64,000 nt of DNA from Pedococcus sp. 5OH_020 (GCF_027812955.1 NZ_JAPYZV010000004.1:62001-126000); one strand, 5' to 3'. Positions 1 through 8,521 are shown, counted from the stretch's first letter. Notes: generated by a model from the sequence alone, not told the origin. Numbers and translations are program-made.

Positions 1-1496
1 GAGCCGAGGGCGCGCTCGCGCCGCAGCCGCAGCACCTGCCGGTAGAGCTCGAGGGTGGAGCCGTCGACGCCGTCCTGCTGGTCCACGGCGTACTCGCCGT
101 AGATCGGCGGTTGGGGCAGCCACGTCTGCCCCGAGGGGCCGAAACCGAACGACGGGGCATCCTTCTTCCACGGGATCGGGACCCGGCAGCCGTCTCGGCC
201 GACCTCCTCGCCGTTGCTGCGCAGGAAGGTCGGGTCCTGTCGGTACTGGGCCTCCAGGTCGGTGGAGTCCGGCAGGCCGAGCTCCTCGCCCTGGTAGATG
301 TACGCGCTGCCCGGGAGGCCGAGCATGAGGAGGGTGGCTGCCCGGGCGCGGCGCAGGCCCAGCTCGCGGTCGGGCTGGGGGTCCTGCGCGCTGATGCCGT
401 TGGGGCGGCGCTGACCGACGGGGAGACCGAGCCGCGAGGCGTGGCGCACCACGTCGTGGTTCGACAGCACCCAGGTGCTGGGGGCGCCGACGCTGTCCGC
501 CGCCTTCAGCGACGAGTCGATCACCTCGCGCAGGTCCTCGGCCCGCCACTGCGCCTGGAGGAAGTCGAAGTTGAACGCCTGGTGCATCTCGTCGGGTCGC
601 ACATACCGGACTGCGCGCTCCTGCGGCCGCACCCATGCCTCGGCGCACAGGATGCGGTCCGGCTTTCCATAGCTGTCCAGGACCTTGCGCCACGAGCGGT
701 AGACCTCGTGGACGCCGTCCTGGTCCCACATCGGCGGCATGGGGGCCCCCGGCCTCACCTCGCCGTCGAGGATGTGCAGCTCGGCGTCGTAGTTCGGCAG
801 GCCTGCCTCTTTGACGAGCCCATGGGCGACGTCCACGCGGAAGCCGTCGATCCCCCGGTCCAGCCAGAACCTCAGGATCGCCTCGAACTCCTCGCGGACC
901 TCGGCGTTGTCCCAGTTGAAGTCCGGCTGCTTGACGTCGAACAGGTGCAGGTACCACTGGCCCGGTGTGCCGTCGGCCTCCGTCACGCGCGTCCAGCCCT
1001 GGCCGCCGAAGACGGAGTGCCAGTCGTTCGGCGGCTCGCTGCCGTCCGGGCCGCGGCCGTCACGGAAGATGTACCTGTTCCGCTCGCGGCTTCCGGGACC
1101 GGCGGCCAGGGCGGCCTGGAACCACGGGTGCTCGTCGGAGCTGTGGTTGGGCACGAGGTCGACGATCACCTTGAGCCCGAGCTCGTGTGCCTTCGCCACC
1201 AAGGCGTCCGCATCCTCCAGCGTCCCGAACAGCGGGTCGATGTCGCGGTAGTCAGCGACGTCGTACCCGGCATCCGCCTGAGGGGACCGGTAGAACGGGC
1301 TGAGCCACACCGCGTCGACCCCCAGAGCCTGCAGGTACGGGAGCCGCTGCGTCACACCGGGCAGGTCGCCGACGCCGTCCCCGTCGCCGTCGGCCCAGGA
1401 CCGCGGGTAGATCTGGTAGATCACCGCATGACGCCACCAGGTGGCGTCCTCGGTGGCGGCGGGGTGGATGAGCTGGCTGGAGAGCGTGTCGGTCAC
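1..1496 (-). CDS. GH13 alpha-glucosidase / oligo-1,6-glucosidase (C-terminus beyond window)
   Basis: Glycoside hydrolase of the alpha-amylase family, expected to hydrolyse terminal or short-chain alpha-glucosides in the cytoplasm; no signal peptide is visible. The N-terminal catalytic barrel opens with WWRHAVIYQIYPRSW, and the three catalytic acids are present: nucleophile Asp at about residue 222 (GFRVDVAH), acid/base Glu about 286 (CAEAW), and the transition-state Asp about 348 (LSNHDVV). The frame is open to position 1, so roughly the last 10-15% of a usual ~550-residue protein is missing because the window ends. GTG at 1496 is chosen as the start because the conserved region begins about 20 residues later; a TTG three codons upstream is possible and no strong ribosome site separates them. 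Exact substrate preference is not resolved. Confidence 0.9.
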   Translation of the reverse strand, partial: MTDTLSSQLIHPAATEDATWWRHAVIYQIYPRSWADGDGDGVGDLPGVTQRLPYLQALGVDAVWLSPFYRSPQADAGYDVADYRDIDPLFGTLEDADALVAKAHELGLKVIVDLVPNHSSDEHPWFQAALAAGPGSRERNRYIFRDGRGPDGSEPPNDWHSVFGGQGWTRVTEADGTPGQWYLHLFDVKQPDFNWDNAEVREEFEAILRFWLDRGIDGFRVDVAHGLVKEAGLPNYDAELHILDGEVRPGAPMPPMWDQDGVHEVYRSWRKVLDSYGKPDRILCAEAWVRPQERAVRYVRPDEMHQAFNFDFLQAQWRAEDLREVIDSSLKAADSVGAPSTWVLSNHDVVRHASRLGLPVGQRRPNGISAQDPQPDRELGLRRARAATLLMLGLPGSAYIYQGEELGLPDSTDLEAQYRQDPTFLRSNGEEVGRDGCRVPIPWKKDAPSFGFGPSGQTWLPQPPIYGEYAVDQQDGVDGSTLELYRQVLRLRRERALG

Positions 1497-1584
1497 GAGT
1501 ACCAATGCTGACGCATGCGTGGCCGTCGCGAAAACCGAGATCCGCCCGTCTTGCTGGGTGAACGCGGTGATGCGGGTGCGCTCA

Positions 1585-1980
1585 CTACTCGTCGAAGGAG
1601 TTCACCATGCTGTGCGCCGCGCGGTCCAGGTAGTCGCGGAGCAGCAGGTCGTGGGCCGGTGCCAGGTTCAGGCTGTCGACGGCCGCCATCATGTGGTGCA
1701 GCCAGCGGTCTCGCTGTGCAGGGGTGACCTTGAACGGATGGTGCCGCATCCGCAGCCGGGGATGGCCCCGCTGCTGGGAGTACGTCGTCGGCCCGCCCCA
1801 GTACTGCTCCAGGAACAGGCGCAGCCGCTCCTCCGCCGGGCGCAGGTCCTCCTCGGGGTACAGCGCTCGCAGGGCGGCGTCGCCTGACACGCCGCGGTAG
1901 AACTCCGCCACGAGCCTGCGGAAGGTGTCGTGTCCGCCGACCTCCTCGTAGAAGGTGACGGGTCGTCCGGGTGAGGTCAT
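1585..1980 (-). CDS. glbO: Truncated haemoglobin, group II (GlbO-like)
   Basis: A 131-residue 2/2 globin that binds haem and oxygen; group II members in actinobacteria are linked to oxygen/NO handling at respiratory membranes. Visible marks are TFYEEVGG at the N-terminus, the LEQYWGGP segment typical of group II, the RMRHHPF segment carrying the proximal His, and a C-terminal helix RDYLDRAAHSM. The ATG overlaps the stop of the upstream mechanosensitive-channel gene by ATGA, so the two are translationally coupled. A longer open frame extends upstream, but it is out of register with the conserved channel gene and is not used. Length is normal for the family. Confidence 0.92.
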   Translation of the reverse strand: MTSPGRPVTFYEEVGGHDTFRRLVAEFYRGVSGDAALRALYPEEDLRPAEERLRLFLEQYWGGPTTYSQQRGHPRLRMRHHPFKVTPAQRDRWLHHMMAAVDSLNLAPAHDLLLRDYLDRAAHSMVNSFDE

Positions 1981-2909
1981 ACGCCCGCCACCGGTCCGAA
2001 CGGCATGATCGCGGGACCCTTCACGCCGTGCTCGTCGAACGCCGCCTTGACCCGTTCCCGGATCTCGCGCGAGACGCCCAGCTCCTGCTGAGGTGCTGTC
2101 TTCGCCAGCACTCGGATCGTCATCACCGAGCCGGTCATCGACTCCACTCCCATCACCTGCGGCTCCTCGAGCAGCTTGTCCTTCCACTGCGGCGACTCGT
2201 CCAGCTCCTGCACCACGGTACGGATGATCGGCAGGACCCGCTCGAGCGACTCGGAGTAGGCGACCGGGATGTCGACGGTCGCCGTCGCCCAGCCCTGGCT
2301 CCTGTTGCCGATCCTCACGATCTCGCCGTTGCGGATGTACCAGATGACGCCCTGGCCGTCGCGCAGCCTCGTCACCCGCAGGGTGACCTCCTCCACCGTG
2401 CCGATGGCCTCTCCGGTGTCCACGACGTCGCCGACCCCGTACTGGTCCTCGAGGATCATGAAGATCCCGGACAGGAAGTCCTTGACCAGGCTCTGGGCTC
2501 CGAAGCCCAGTGCGACCCCGCCGACTCCCGCGGAGGCGAGCAGGGGCGCGAGCGGGATATCGAAGACCGCCATCACCGTGAGGATGGTGATGAGCGCGAT
2601 CACGAACGTCACGATGCTGCGCAGCAGGGAGGCCATCGTCAGGGTGCGTTGCCGATGTCGCTCGTGCAGCGCGCCGGCGGCCTGCGCCAGCACCCGCCCG
2701 GCCCGGCTCGCCTGCCCCCCGCGACGAGCGTCCGAGCGTGCCAGCGTCACCGTGACGACCCGCCCGATGGAACGCAGCAGCACCCACCGCAGCACCAGCG
2801 CGGCCGCCACGCTGATGACGACCATCAGCGGCCGTCCGGTGAACCAGCTCCACACGGCCTGGGGCGTCAGCTCCGCGACCGCACGCAGAAGTGCCTCAGG
2901 CATCGGCAT
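1977..2909 (-). CDS. Small-conductance mechanosensitive channel, MscS family
   Basis: An integral membrane channel that opens under membrane tension to release solutes during hypo-osmotic shock. About 310 residues with three hydrophobic segments (near residues 25-45, 95-115 and 120-140). The pore-lining helix is Gly/Ala-rich (SAGVGGVALGFGAQSLVKDF), followed by the beta domain with GDVVDTGEAIGTVEEV and RNGEIVRIGN. The start could be the ATG at 2909 or the one at 2903; both lie inside the end of the upstream aminopeptidase gene. It is followed by the globin through an ATGA overlap, so pepN, this gene and the globin form one operon. No truncation is seen. Confidence 0.92.
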   Translation of the reverse strand: MPMPEALLRAVAELTPQAVWSWFTGRPLMVVISVAAALVLRWVLLRSIGRVVTVTLARSDARRGGQASRAGRVLAQAAGALHERHRQRTLTMASLLRSIVTFVIALITILTVMAVFDIPLAPLLASAGVGGVALGFGAQSLVKDFLSGIFMILEDQYGVGDVVDTGEAIGTVEEVTLRVTRLRDGQGVIWYIRNGEIVRIGNRSQGWATATVDIPVAYSESLERVLPIIRTVVQELDESPQWKDKLLEEPQVMGVESMTGSVMTIRVLAKTAPQQELGVSREIRERVKAAFDEHGVKGPAIMPFGPVAGV

Positions 2910-5445
2910 CCCGGGCTTGGGCTCGCAGCGCGCGGGCCACGCCGTCGCGGTTCTCGGCGACGAGCCGGACGAGGCCGGCAGGAGCGTCGTGATGCGTGGC
3001 CAGCCACTGCTCGGAGGCGTCGAGCAGCTCCTGGTCGGCCAGCACGCTCGGGTAGAAGGTGGTCAGCACGACCTCCGCGATCGCGTGCGTCCGCGACTCC
3101 CAGAGGCTGACGAGGCAGTCGTGGTACCGCGCGACGAAGGGGCGCAGCACCTGCGGGTCGGTGGCTCGACCGAAACCCTGGCCGATCGCCTCGATGATGG
3201 TGTTGGGCAGGCCTTCGCCCTCGACGGCCTCGCGCCAGGCAGCCTCCTTGCGCTCCGGCGTAGGCATGACAGCCAGCGCCTTGGCGGCCCGCTCGCGTCC
3301 GGTCAGGGTGTTGTCCCGTTCCTGTTCGGCCGCGATCTCCTGCTCCGTGGCTGCGCCGACCGCCGCCATCGCCGTGAGCAGCGTCCACCGCATCTCGGTG
3401 TCGATGGCCAGACCCGGCAGCTCCTGCGTCCCGTCGAACAGGCCACGCAGGTATGCAGCGTCCGCACCGCCGCGCTGCAGGGCGGCGTACGTGGTGACGA
3501 GCTGGAGCTGGGCGTCGCTGCCGGGCTCCGCGGCCGCGGCCAGGTCCCGGAGTGCGGCGACCGCGGACTCCAGGGTGGCCTCACGGTGCTGCGGTGCGAC
3601 ATAGACCTGAAGGGTGGTCTGGAGCTGGCCGAGGGTGGTACGCAGCATGGTGGAGTTGGTCTCACCCGGCAGGGTCGCCAGGACCAGGCTGACGAAGTCG
3701 CGGCCAGACATCTCGGCGTCGCGGGTCATGTCCCAGGCGGCGCCGAGGACGAGTGCGCGGGGCAGGCTGCTCTGGAAACCGCGCGGGTGCGCCAGCGCCG
3801 TGCCGAGCGAGCGCTCGTCCAGCCGGATCTTGGCGTACGCGAGGTCGTCGTCGTTGACCAGCACCAGGTCGGGCATCTCGCGTCCGACGAGCTCCGGCAG
3901 CGCAGTGCTGCTGCCCTCGACGTCGAGCTCCAGGCGGTCGGTCCGGACCAGGGAGCCGTCCTGTACCCGGTACAGGCCGACGGCGAGCCGGTGCGGACGC
4001 AGCGTCGCGTACGCCGGTGCGTGGGTCTGCTCGATGACCGCGGAGGAGACCAGGCCCCGGTCGTCCGTCTCGATGAGGGGACGCAGGGTGTTCACGCCGG
4101 CCGTCTCCAGCCACAGCTTCGACCAGGTGCCGAGGTCGCGTCCGGAGGTCTCCTCCAGCTCACCCAGCAGGTCCTGGAGGGTGGTGTTCCCCCACGCGTG
4201 CTTGGCGAAGTAGGAGCGAAGGCCCGCGACGAAGGGCTCGCGCCCCACGTAGGCCACCAGCTGCTTGAGGACCGAGGCGCCCTTGGCGTAGGTGATGCCG
4301 TCGAAGTTGACCTCGACGTCCTCCAGGTCGCGGATCGGCGCGACGATGGGGTGCGTGGAGGAGAGCTGGTCCTGCCGGTAGGCCCACGCCTTCTCCGAGA
4401 TGCCGAAGGTGGTCCACGCGGACTCCCACTGCGTGGCCTCCGCCTGGCACGTGGTGGAGGCCCACTCAGCGAAGGACTCGTTGAGCCACAGGTCGTTCCA
4501 CCACTTCATCGTCACCAGGTTGCCGAACCACATGTGCGCCAGCTCGTGCAGCAGGGTCAGCGCCCGGCGCTCGACGAGAGCCTCGGTGACCTTCGCGCGA
4601 AAGACGTACACCTCGTTGATGGTGACGGCGCCGGCGTTCTCCATCGCGCCCATGTTGTACTCGGGCGTGAAGAGCTGGTCGTACTTCTCGAACGGGTACT
4701 CGCAGTCGAACTCGCTCTCGAAGAAGGCGAACCCGCGCTTGGTGGCGTCGAAGATGTTGTCCGCGTCCAGGTGCTCGAGCATCGACCGCCGGCAGAAGAT
4801 GCCCAGCGGGACGGTCCCACGGCGCGTGATCACCTCGTCGCGCACCACCGCGTACGGGCCGGCCACCAGGGCGGTGATGTAGCTGGACATCCGCGGGGTC
4901 GGCGCGAAGTCCCATCTGCTCACCCCGTCCCGCACGACCGTCGGCTCAGGCGTGGGCGAGTTGGACACCACCTGCCAGTGCGAGGGCGCCGTGACGGTGA
5001 ACGCATAGCTCGCCTTGAGGTCGGGCTGCTCGAACACCGCGAACATCCGGCGTGAGTCCGCGACCTCGAACTGGGAGTAGAGGTAGACCTCGTCGTCGAC
5101 CGGGTCGACGAACCGGTGCAGCCCCTCGCCCGTGTTCATGTAGGCGGCCGTCGCCTCGATCGTCAGAGTGTTGTGCTCGGCCAGGTCCGGCAGGCTGACC
5201 CGCACCCCGTCGAAGTGTTCGGCCGGGTCGAGCGACCGGCCGTTCAGGGTGATGGAGCCCACCGACGGAGCAATCAGGTCGATGAAGGTGTCGTCGCCGG
5301 GTCTGCCGCTGGCGAAGGTGACGGTCGTGGTGCTCGCGAACGTGGTGTCGCTCGTCGTGAGGTCGAGGGCCACGTCGTAGTGGTCGACGGTGATCGCGGC
5401 GGCACGGGTCACGGCCTCGTCGCGGGTCAGGTTCTTGCCGGGCAC
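2896..5445 (-). CDS. pepN: Aminopeptidase N, M1 family
   Basis: A cytosolic zinc metallopeptidase that removes N-terminal residues from peptides in protein turnover. The 849-residue length is normal for actinobacterial PepN. The substrate-binding GAMEN box (TPEYNMGAMENAGAVT) and the zinc site HELAHMW (first His at about residue 300) with downstream NESFAEW are intact, followed by a C-terminal helical domain. GTG at 5445 is chosen because AGGAG lies 7 nt upstream and the protein then starts VPGKNLTRDEA, a common beginning for this family. The open frame continues upstream to 6489, but that stretch is antisense to two well-supported plus-strand genes. Its 3' end overlaps the mscS start. Confidence 0.95.
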   Translation of the reverse strand: MPGKNLTRDEAVTRAAAITVDHYDVALDLTTSDTTFASTTTVTFASGRPGDDTFIDLIAPSVGSITLNGRSLDPAEHFDGVRVSLPDLAEHNTLTIEATAAYMNTGEGLHRFVDPVDDEVYLYSQFEVADSRRMFAVFEQPDLKASYAFTVTAPSHWQVVSNSPTPEPTVVRDGVSRWDFAPTPRMSSYITALVAGPYAVVRDEVITRRGTVPLGIFCRRSMLEHLDADNIFDATKRGFAFFESEFDCEYPFEKYDQLFTPEYNMGAMENAGAVTINEVYVFRAKVTEALVERRALTLLHELAHMWFGNLVTMKWWNDLWLNESFAEWASTTCQAEATQWESAWTTFGISEKAWAYRQDQLSSTHPIVAPIRDLEDVEVNFDGITYAKGASVLKQLVAYVGREPFVAGLRSYFAKHAWGNTTLQDLLGELEETSGRDLGTWSKLWLETAGVNTLRPLIETDDRGLVSSAVIEQTHAPAYATLRPHRLAVGLYRVQDGSLVRTDRLELDVEGSSTALPELVGREMPDLVLVNDDDLAYAKIRLDERSLGTALAHPRGFQSSLPRALVLGAAWDMTRDAEMSGRDFVSLVLATLPGETNSTMLRTTLGQLQTTLQVYVAPQHREATLESAVAALRDLAAAAEPGSDAQLQLVTTYAALQRGGADAAYLRGLFDGTQELPGLAIDTEMRWTLLTAMAAVGAATEQEIAAEQERDNTLTGRERAAKALAVMPTPERKEAAWREAVEGEGLPNTIIEAIGQGFGRATDPQVLRPFVARYHDCLVSLWESRTHAIAEVVLTTFYPSVLADQELLDASEQWLATHHDAPAGLVRLVAENRDGVARALRAQARDADA

Positions 5446-5553
5446 GGAGCTCTCCTGGGTGAGGTCGAGTCGGTTCTGCGCAAATCCTCGCACGACCCAC
5501 CGACCAGCCGACTGGTTGGCCGCCTCGGCGAGGGCAGTGGCAGGATTGGTGAC

Positions 5554-6180
5554 GTGAGCCCGACAGCACCCGAAGAGTCCCGTTCCCGCGCAGAGTTCTG
5601 GTTCGACCCGTTGTGTCCCTGGGCGTGGATGACGTCGCGCTGGATGATGGAGGTCGAGAAGGTCAGGCCCGTGGACGTGACATGGTCCGTGATGAGCCTG
5701 TCCGTCCTCAACGAGGGTCGGGAGCTGCCCGAGCAGTACCGCGAGCTCATGGACCGGGGGTGGGGACCGGTGCGCGTGGTCGTGGCCGCAGCCGAGCAGT
5801 ACGGCGACAAGGTGGTGAAGCCGCTCTACGACGCGATGGGCACCCGGATCCACCTCGGTGGTGAGAGGGACCTCGCCACAGTCGTCGCGGGCGCCCTCGA
5901 CGAGGTGGGGCTCGACGCGGACCTGGCCAGGTTCCTCGAGCTCGACGACCACGACGACCTCCTGCGCGCCAGCCACCAGCGCGCCATCGACCTCGTCGGC
6001 GACGAGGTGGGCACCCCCGTGATCGCCGTCAACGGCCAGGCCTTCTTCGGGCCGGTCGTCAGCCCGGCCCCCAAGGGTGAGGCAGCCGGAAAGCTCTGGG
6101 ACGGCTGCGTCCTCGTCGCCGGGACGCCCGGGTTCTTCGAGCTGAAGCGCAGCCGCACCGTCGGCCCGATCTTCGACTGA
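5554..6180 (+). CDS. DsbA-family mycothiol-dependent nitroreductase-like protein (Rv2466c homologue)
   Basis: A 208-residue thioredoxin-fold protein resembling mycobacterial Rv2466c, a mycothiol-dependent reductase. It has the N-terminal FWFDPLCPWAW, then LPEQYRELMDRGWGPVRV, the cis-Pro region VGTPVIAVNG, and C-terminal FFELKRSRT. As I recall it, Rv2466c carries a CPWC active site; here the second cysteine is Ala (CPWA), leaving only the nucleophilic Cys, which would force a monothiol mechanism using mycothiol. GTG at 5554 gives VSPTAPEESRSRAEFWF; no good ribosome site is visible. It is divergent from pepN, with 108 nt between the two starts, and followed 26 nt later by rpiB. Confidence 0.88.
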   Translation: MSPTAPEESRSRAEFWFDPLCPWAWMTSRWMMEVEKVRPVDVTWSVMSLSVLNEGRELPEQYRELMDRGWGPVRVVVAAAEQYGDKVVKPLYDAMGTRIHLGGERDLATVVAGALDEVGLDADLARFLELDDHDDLLRASHQRAIDLVGDEVGTPVIAVNGQAFFGPVVSPAPKGEAAGKLWDGCVLVAGTPGFFELKRSRTVGPIFD

Positions 6181-6206
6181 CCGCGACAGCCCAAGGAGCC
6201 CGACGC

Positions 6207-6674
6207 ATGCGCGTTCACATCGGCGGCGACCACGCCGCCTACGACCTGTTGGGCGAGCTGGTCTCCTTCCTCGAGGCGCAGGGGCACGACGTGACGAACC
6301 ACGGACCGCACGTGCTGGACGCCGAGGACGACTACCCGGTTTTCGTGCTCCGGGCCGCGGAGGCCGTGGCGGCGGACCCGGAGTCCCTCGGCGTCGTGCT
6401 GGGCGGCTCGGGCAACGGTGAGCAGATGGCAGCCAACAAGGTGAAGGGCATCCGGGCCGCCCTGTGCTACAACGTCGAGCTGGCCTCACTCGCCCGTGAG
6501 CACAACAACGCGCAGGTCATCTCCATCGGCGCCCGGATGACCTCCGTGCAGGACGCCAGGGAGATGGTGGCCGCCTTCCTGGAGACGCCGTTCTCCCGCG
6601 CGCCGCGACACCAGCGCAGGATCAGCATGGTCGAGAGCTACGAGCAGGAGGGTCGGCTGCCCGACCTCCCGTGA
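6207..6674 (+). CDS. rpiB: Ribose-5-phosphate isomerase B
   Basis: Interconverts ribose 5-phosphate and ribulose 5-phosphate in the pentose phosphate pathway. A 155-residue protein starting MRVHIGGDHAAYDL with the phosphate/active-site loop GGSGNGEQMAANKVKGIRAAL. As in mycobacterial RpiB, the position used as a catalytic Cys in E. coli RpiB is not a Cys, and the Glu of GNGEQ is the likely base. ATG at 6207 follows AAGGAG (SD) by about 9 nt. It lies directly downstream of the DsbA-like gene and probably shares its transcript. Downstream, an inverted repeat GGGAAA...TTTCCC (6678-6694) may end the transcript. Confidence 0.94.
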   Translation: MRVHIGGDHAAYDLLGELVSFLEAQGHDVTNHGPHVLDAEDDYPVFVLRAAEAVAADPESLGVVLGGSGNGEQMAANKVKGIRAALCYNVELASLAREHNNAQVISIGARMTSVQDAREMVAAFLETPFSRAPRHQRRISMVESYEQEGRLPDLP

Positions 6675-6677
6675 TGC

Positions 6678-6694
6678 GGGAAATCCCTTTTCCC
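6678..6694 (+). terminator. Short inverted repeat after rpiB
   Basis: GGGAAA and TTTCCC form a 6-bp stem around a 5-nt loop, four bases after the rpiB stop codon. It could be a weak terminator or an operator for the next gene, whose -10 starts 15 nt downstream; the sequence does not decide. Confidence 0.35.
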
Positions 6695-6709
6695 GTCCAG
6701 CGCGAGCAC

Positions 6710-6715
6710 TACGCT
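6710..6715 (+). promoter_or_regulatory. Probable -10 hexamer for the PP2C phosphatase gene
   Basis: TACGCT fits the TAnnnT pattern found ahead of many genes here. It would start transcription near 6722 and give a leader of about 90 nt before GTG 6811. Confidence 0.45.
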
Positions 6716-6722
6716 GAACGGA

Positions 6723-6776
6723 GGTCGCAAAGGGGGCGACCCGTCCAGTAGACACCCGTCCAGCAGACGCACGGGT
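6723..6776 (+). repeat. Structured leader: hairpin plus two adjoining 15-bp direct repeats
   Basis: GGTCGC and GCGACC (6723-6741) pair around a 7-nt loop. They are followed by two abutting 15-mers, ACCCGTCCAGTAGAC (6739-6753) and ACCCGTCCAGCAGAC (6754-6768), differing at one base, and by ACGGGT (6771-6776), which can pair with the ACCCGT of the second repeat. A third CCCGTCCAG sits upstream at 6692-6700. The position between a putative -10 and the start codon suggests a regulatory leader; I do not recognise a known riboswitch class. Confidence 0.5.
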
Positions 6777-6810
6777 GCCGTGCTCCCACCATGCCGAAGG
6801 ATCTGGCCAC

Positions 6811-7905
6811 GTGATCGTCGACAGGACGGTGTTCTCCCGCCGCTCCCTGATGACCCGCGTCCAGCGGTCGCGGACGCGCTGGACCCGGTGGACCCTGCCG
6901 ACCACCGTGGCGGGCATCATCGCCGTGAACACGGCGCTCTGCTGGGCGATGGTGCAGTGGCCGCTGTGGGTGCCGTTCTCCGCGTTCATCCCCGTCGCGG
7001 TGCTGGCCGGCCTGTTCCTGCCACCGCGGATCCTGGCGGCGCTGGACGCCTGCATCCTCATCGCCGCGGCGTACGTCGTGGTGGACCGTGACAGGATGCC
7101 TGCGCTGTACGCGGCATACGGCGTGCTCGTCATCGTGATGATCATCATGTTCTGGGTCGCCGCCTCCCGCGCCCGGCTCGGCGTCCAGGGCAACCTCGGC
7201 GAGACCATGCTGGTCGACCTCCGCGACCGGCTGCGTACCCAGGGGGAGCTCCCCGAGCTACCCAGGGGCTGGGGCGCAGAGCTGGCGGTGCTGTCGGCGT
7301 ACGGAGACTCGTTCTCGGGAGACTTCCTCGTCACCAGCAGGTCGGACGACATCCTCGAGGTTGCCCTGGTGGACGTGTCTGGCAAGGGGATCGCGGCCGG
7401 TACGCGGTCCCTGCTCCTGTCCGGTGCCTTCGGTGGGCTGCTGGGGTCGATGGCCGTGGACCGCTTCCTCCCCGCGGCGAACTCGTACCTGCTGCGACAG
7501 CACTGGGACGAGGGGTTCGCCACCGCGGCCCACGCGATGATCGACCTCGACAGCGGAGAGTTCAGCCTGGGGTCGGCCGGGCACCCGCCGGCCGTCCGGT
7601 TCGCGGCCGGGTCGGGGCGGTGGGAGGTGCTCGAGGGAGACGAAGGACCAGTGCTGGGCGTGACGGAGGGCCTGGCCTTTCCCCGGATGCGTGGGCGGCT
7701 GGGGCGCGGGGATGCTCTGCTGCTCTACACCGACGGTGTCATCGAGGTGCGCAACCGCGACCTGCGTGACGGCATCGACCGCATGCTCGGGACGGCTGAG
7801 CAGATGATCGGCCGTGGCTTCGAGGGCATGGCCGCGAAGATGTGCGCGGCCGCGCGGGCCGGTGAGACCGACGACCGTGCCGCCGTCCTGATCTGGCGTA
7901 CCTAG
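6811..7905 (+). CDS. Membrane-anchored PP2C-type serine phosphatase (RsbU/SpoIIE-like)
   Basis: A 364-residue protein with three or four N-terminal membrane segments (roughly residues 30-120) and a C-terminal SpoIIE/RsbU phosphatase domain. Metal-binding motifs are visible: GDSFSGDFLVT, VDVSGKGIAAG, GSAGHPPAV, LLYTDGVIEVRN and ETDDRAAVLI. Such proteins dephosphorylate anti-anti-sigma factors in partner-switching signalling, but no anti-sigma or STAS gene is adjacent, so the target is unknown. GTG at 6811 is preferred because AAGGA lies about 9 nt upstream; an in-frame GTG at 6775 and an ATG at 6850 are alternatives. The leader carries direct repeats and a hairpin. Confidence 0.85.
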   Translation: MIVDRTVFSRRSLMTRVQRSRTRWTRWTLPTTVAGIIAVNTALCWAMVQWPLWVPFSAFIPVAVLAGLFLPPRILAALDACILIAAAYVVVDRDRMPALYAAYGVLVIVMIIMFWVAASRARLGVQGNLGETMLVDLRDRLRTQGELPELPRGWGAELAVLSAYGDSFSGDFLVTSRSDDILEVALVDVSGKGIAAGTRSLLLSGAFGGLLGSMAVDRFLPAANSYLLRQHWDEGFATAAHAMIDLDSGEFSLGSAGHPPAVRFAAGSGRWEVLEGDEGPVLGVTEGLAFPRMRGRLGRGDALLLYTDGVIEVRNRDLRDGIDRMLGTAEQMIGRGFEGMAAKMCAAARAGETDDRAAVLIWRT

Positions 7906-7951
7906 CTGAGCTGCCGTACCGCGCTGGTCCGGCGTTGCCCGCTGCTTCCGG

Positions 7952-8449
7952 CTAGCTCGCCGTCTGCCGGGTCGCGGTCCGCCGGCCGATGTCGGCGCAC
8001 TCGACGCAGATCGACTCCGAGATGACGCCCAGGCGCATCAGCCAGCCGAACACGATGCAGCCGACGCAGATGCCGGCGAGCGACTCCAGGGCCGGGAACA
8101 CGACCATCACCACTGCGATCACCAGCACCGGAGTGCTCGTCCCCAGGAGCCAGAGCGCCGTCGCGACGACCGTGAGCGCCGCGCCGACGGCGGACGCGAA
8201 CCGCTTCGGCGGGCCTGCGGTGTACCTGGGCCCGACGTTCAGCCGAGGACGGACGAAGCGCTGCACGAGGAGAGCGAAGGGACTGGCGGACGGCCCCCAG
8301 CCGCTGCGCAGCAGGAAGTCCACTGCCAGCACCGGGTACAGCCACCACTGGTGCGCGGCCAGCGCCACGACGGCCACCACGAGCACCACGGCGGCGACGA
8401 GACGCACCGAGATGTCGTCGACGATGTTCGGGAAGCGGGAGATGCGCAT
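7952..8449 (-). CDS. DUF4395 membrane protein
   Basis: A 165-residue protein matching the DUF4395 pattern: an N-terminal RFPNIVDD, membrane segments near residues 15-35 and 85-125, the RFVRPRL and PPKRFA boxes, and two CxxC pairs (GICVGCIV and SICVEC). The paired cysteines suggest metal or redox chemistry at the membrane, but no function is established. ATG 8449 is fixed by a CATAAT hexamer ending exactly 6 nt upstream, the leaderless arrangement. It is divergent from trmB across an AT-rich palindrome and convergent with the PP2C gene. Confidence 0.82.
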   Translation of the reverse strand: MRISRFPNIVDDISVRLVAAVVLVVAVVALAAHQWWLYPVLAVDFLLRSGWGPSASPFALLVQRFVRPRLNVGPRYTAGPPKRFASAVGAALTVVATALWLLGTSTPVLVIAVVMVVFPALESLAGICVGCIVFGWLMRLGVISESICVECADIGRRTATRQTAS

Positions 8450-8454
8450 ACACA

Positions 8455-8473
8455 CATTATGGGTCACATAATG
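8455..8473. promoter_or_regulatory. Perfect AT-rich inverted repeat between DUF4395 and trmB
   Basis: CATTATG and CATAATG form a perfect 7-bp inverted repeat around GGTCA. Each arm reads CATAAT outward on its own strand; the left arm is placed as the -10 of the DUF4395 gene (6 nt before its ATG). It could be a divergent promoter, an operator, or both. The low GC of this spot stands out from the surroundings. Confidence 0.55.
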
Positions 8474-8521
8474 ACGTGTTATCCACGGGATGTGGCATCG
8501 ACCCTCAGCCGCAGCGCCGCA

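Noticed and set aside
2269-5055. Long plus-strand frame opposite mscS and pepN
   Set aside because: No domain signatures; explained by the complementary codon pattern of pepN.
5446-6489. Upstream extension of pepN into the DsbA-like/rpiB region
   Set aside because: The extension is antisense to two conserved genes, and a GTG with a good ribosome site starts the conserved PepN sequence at 5445.
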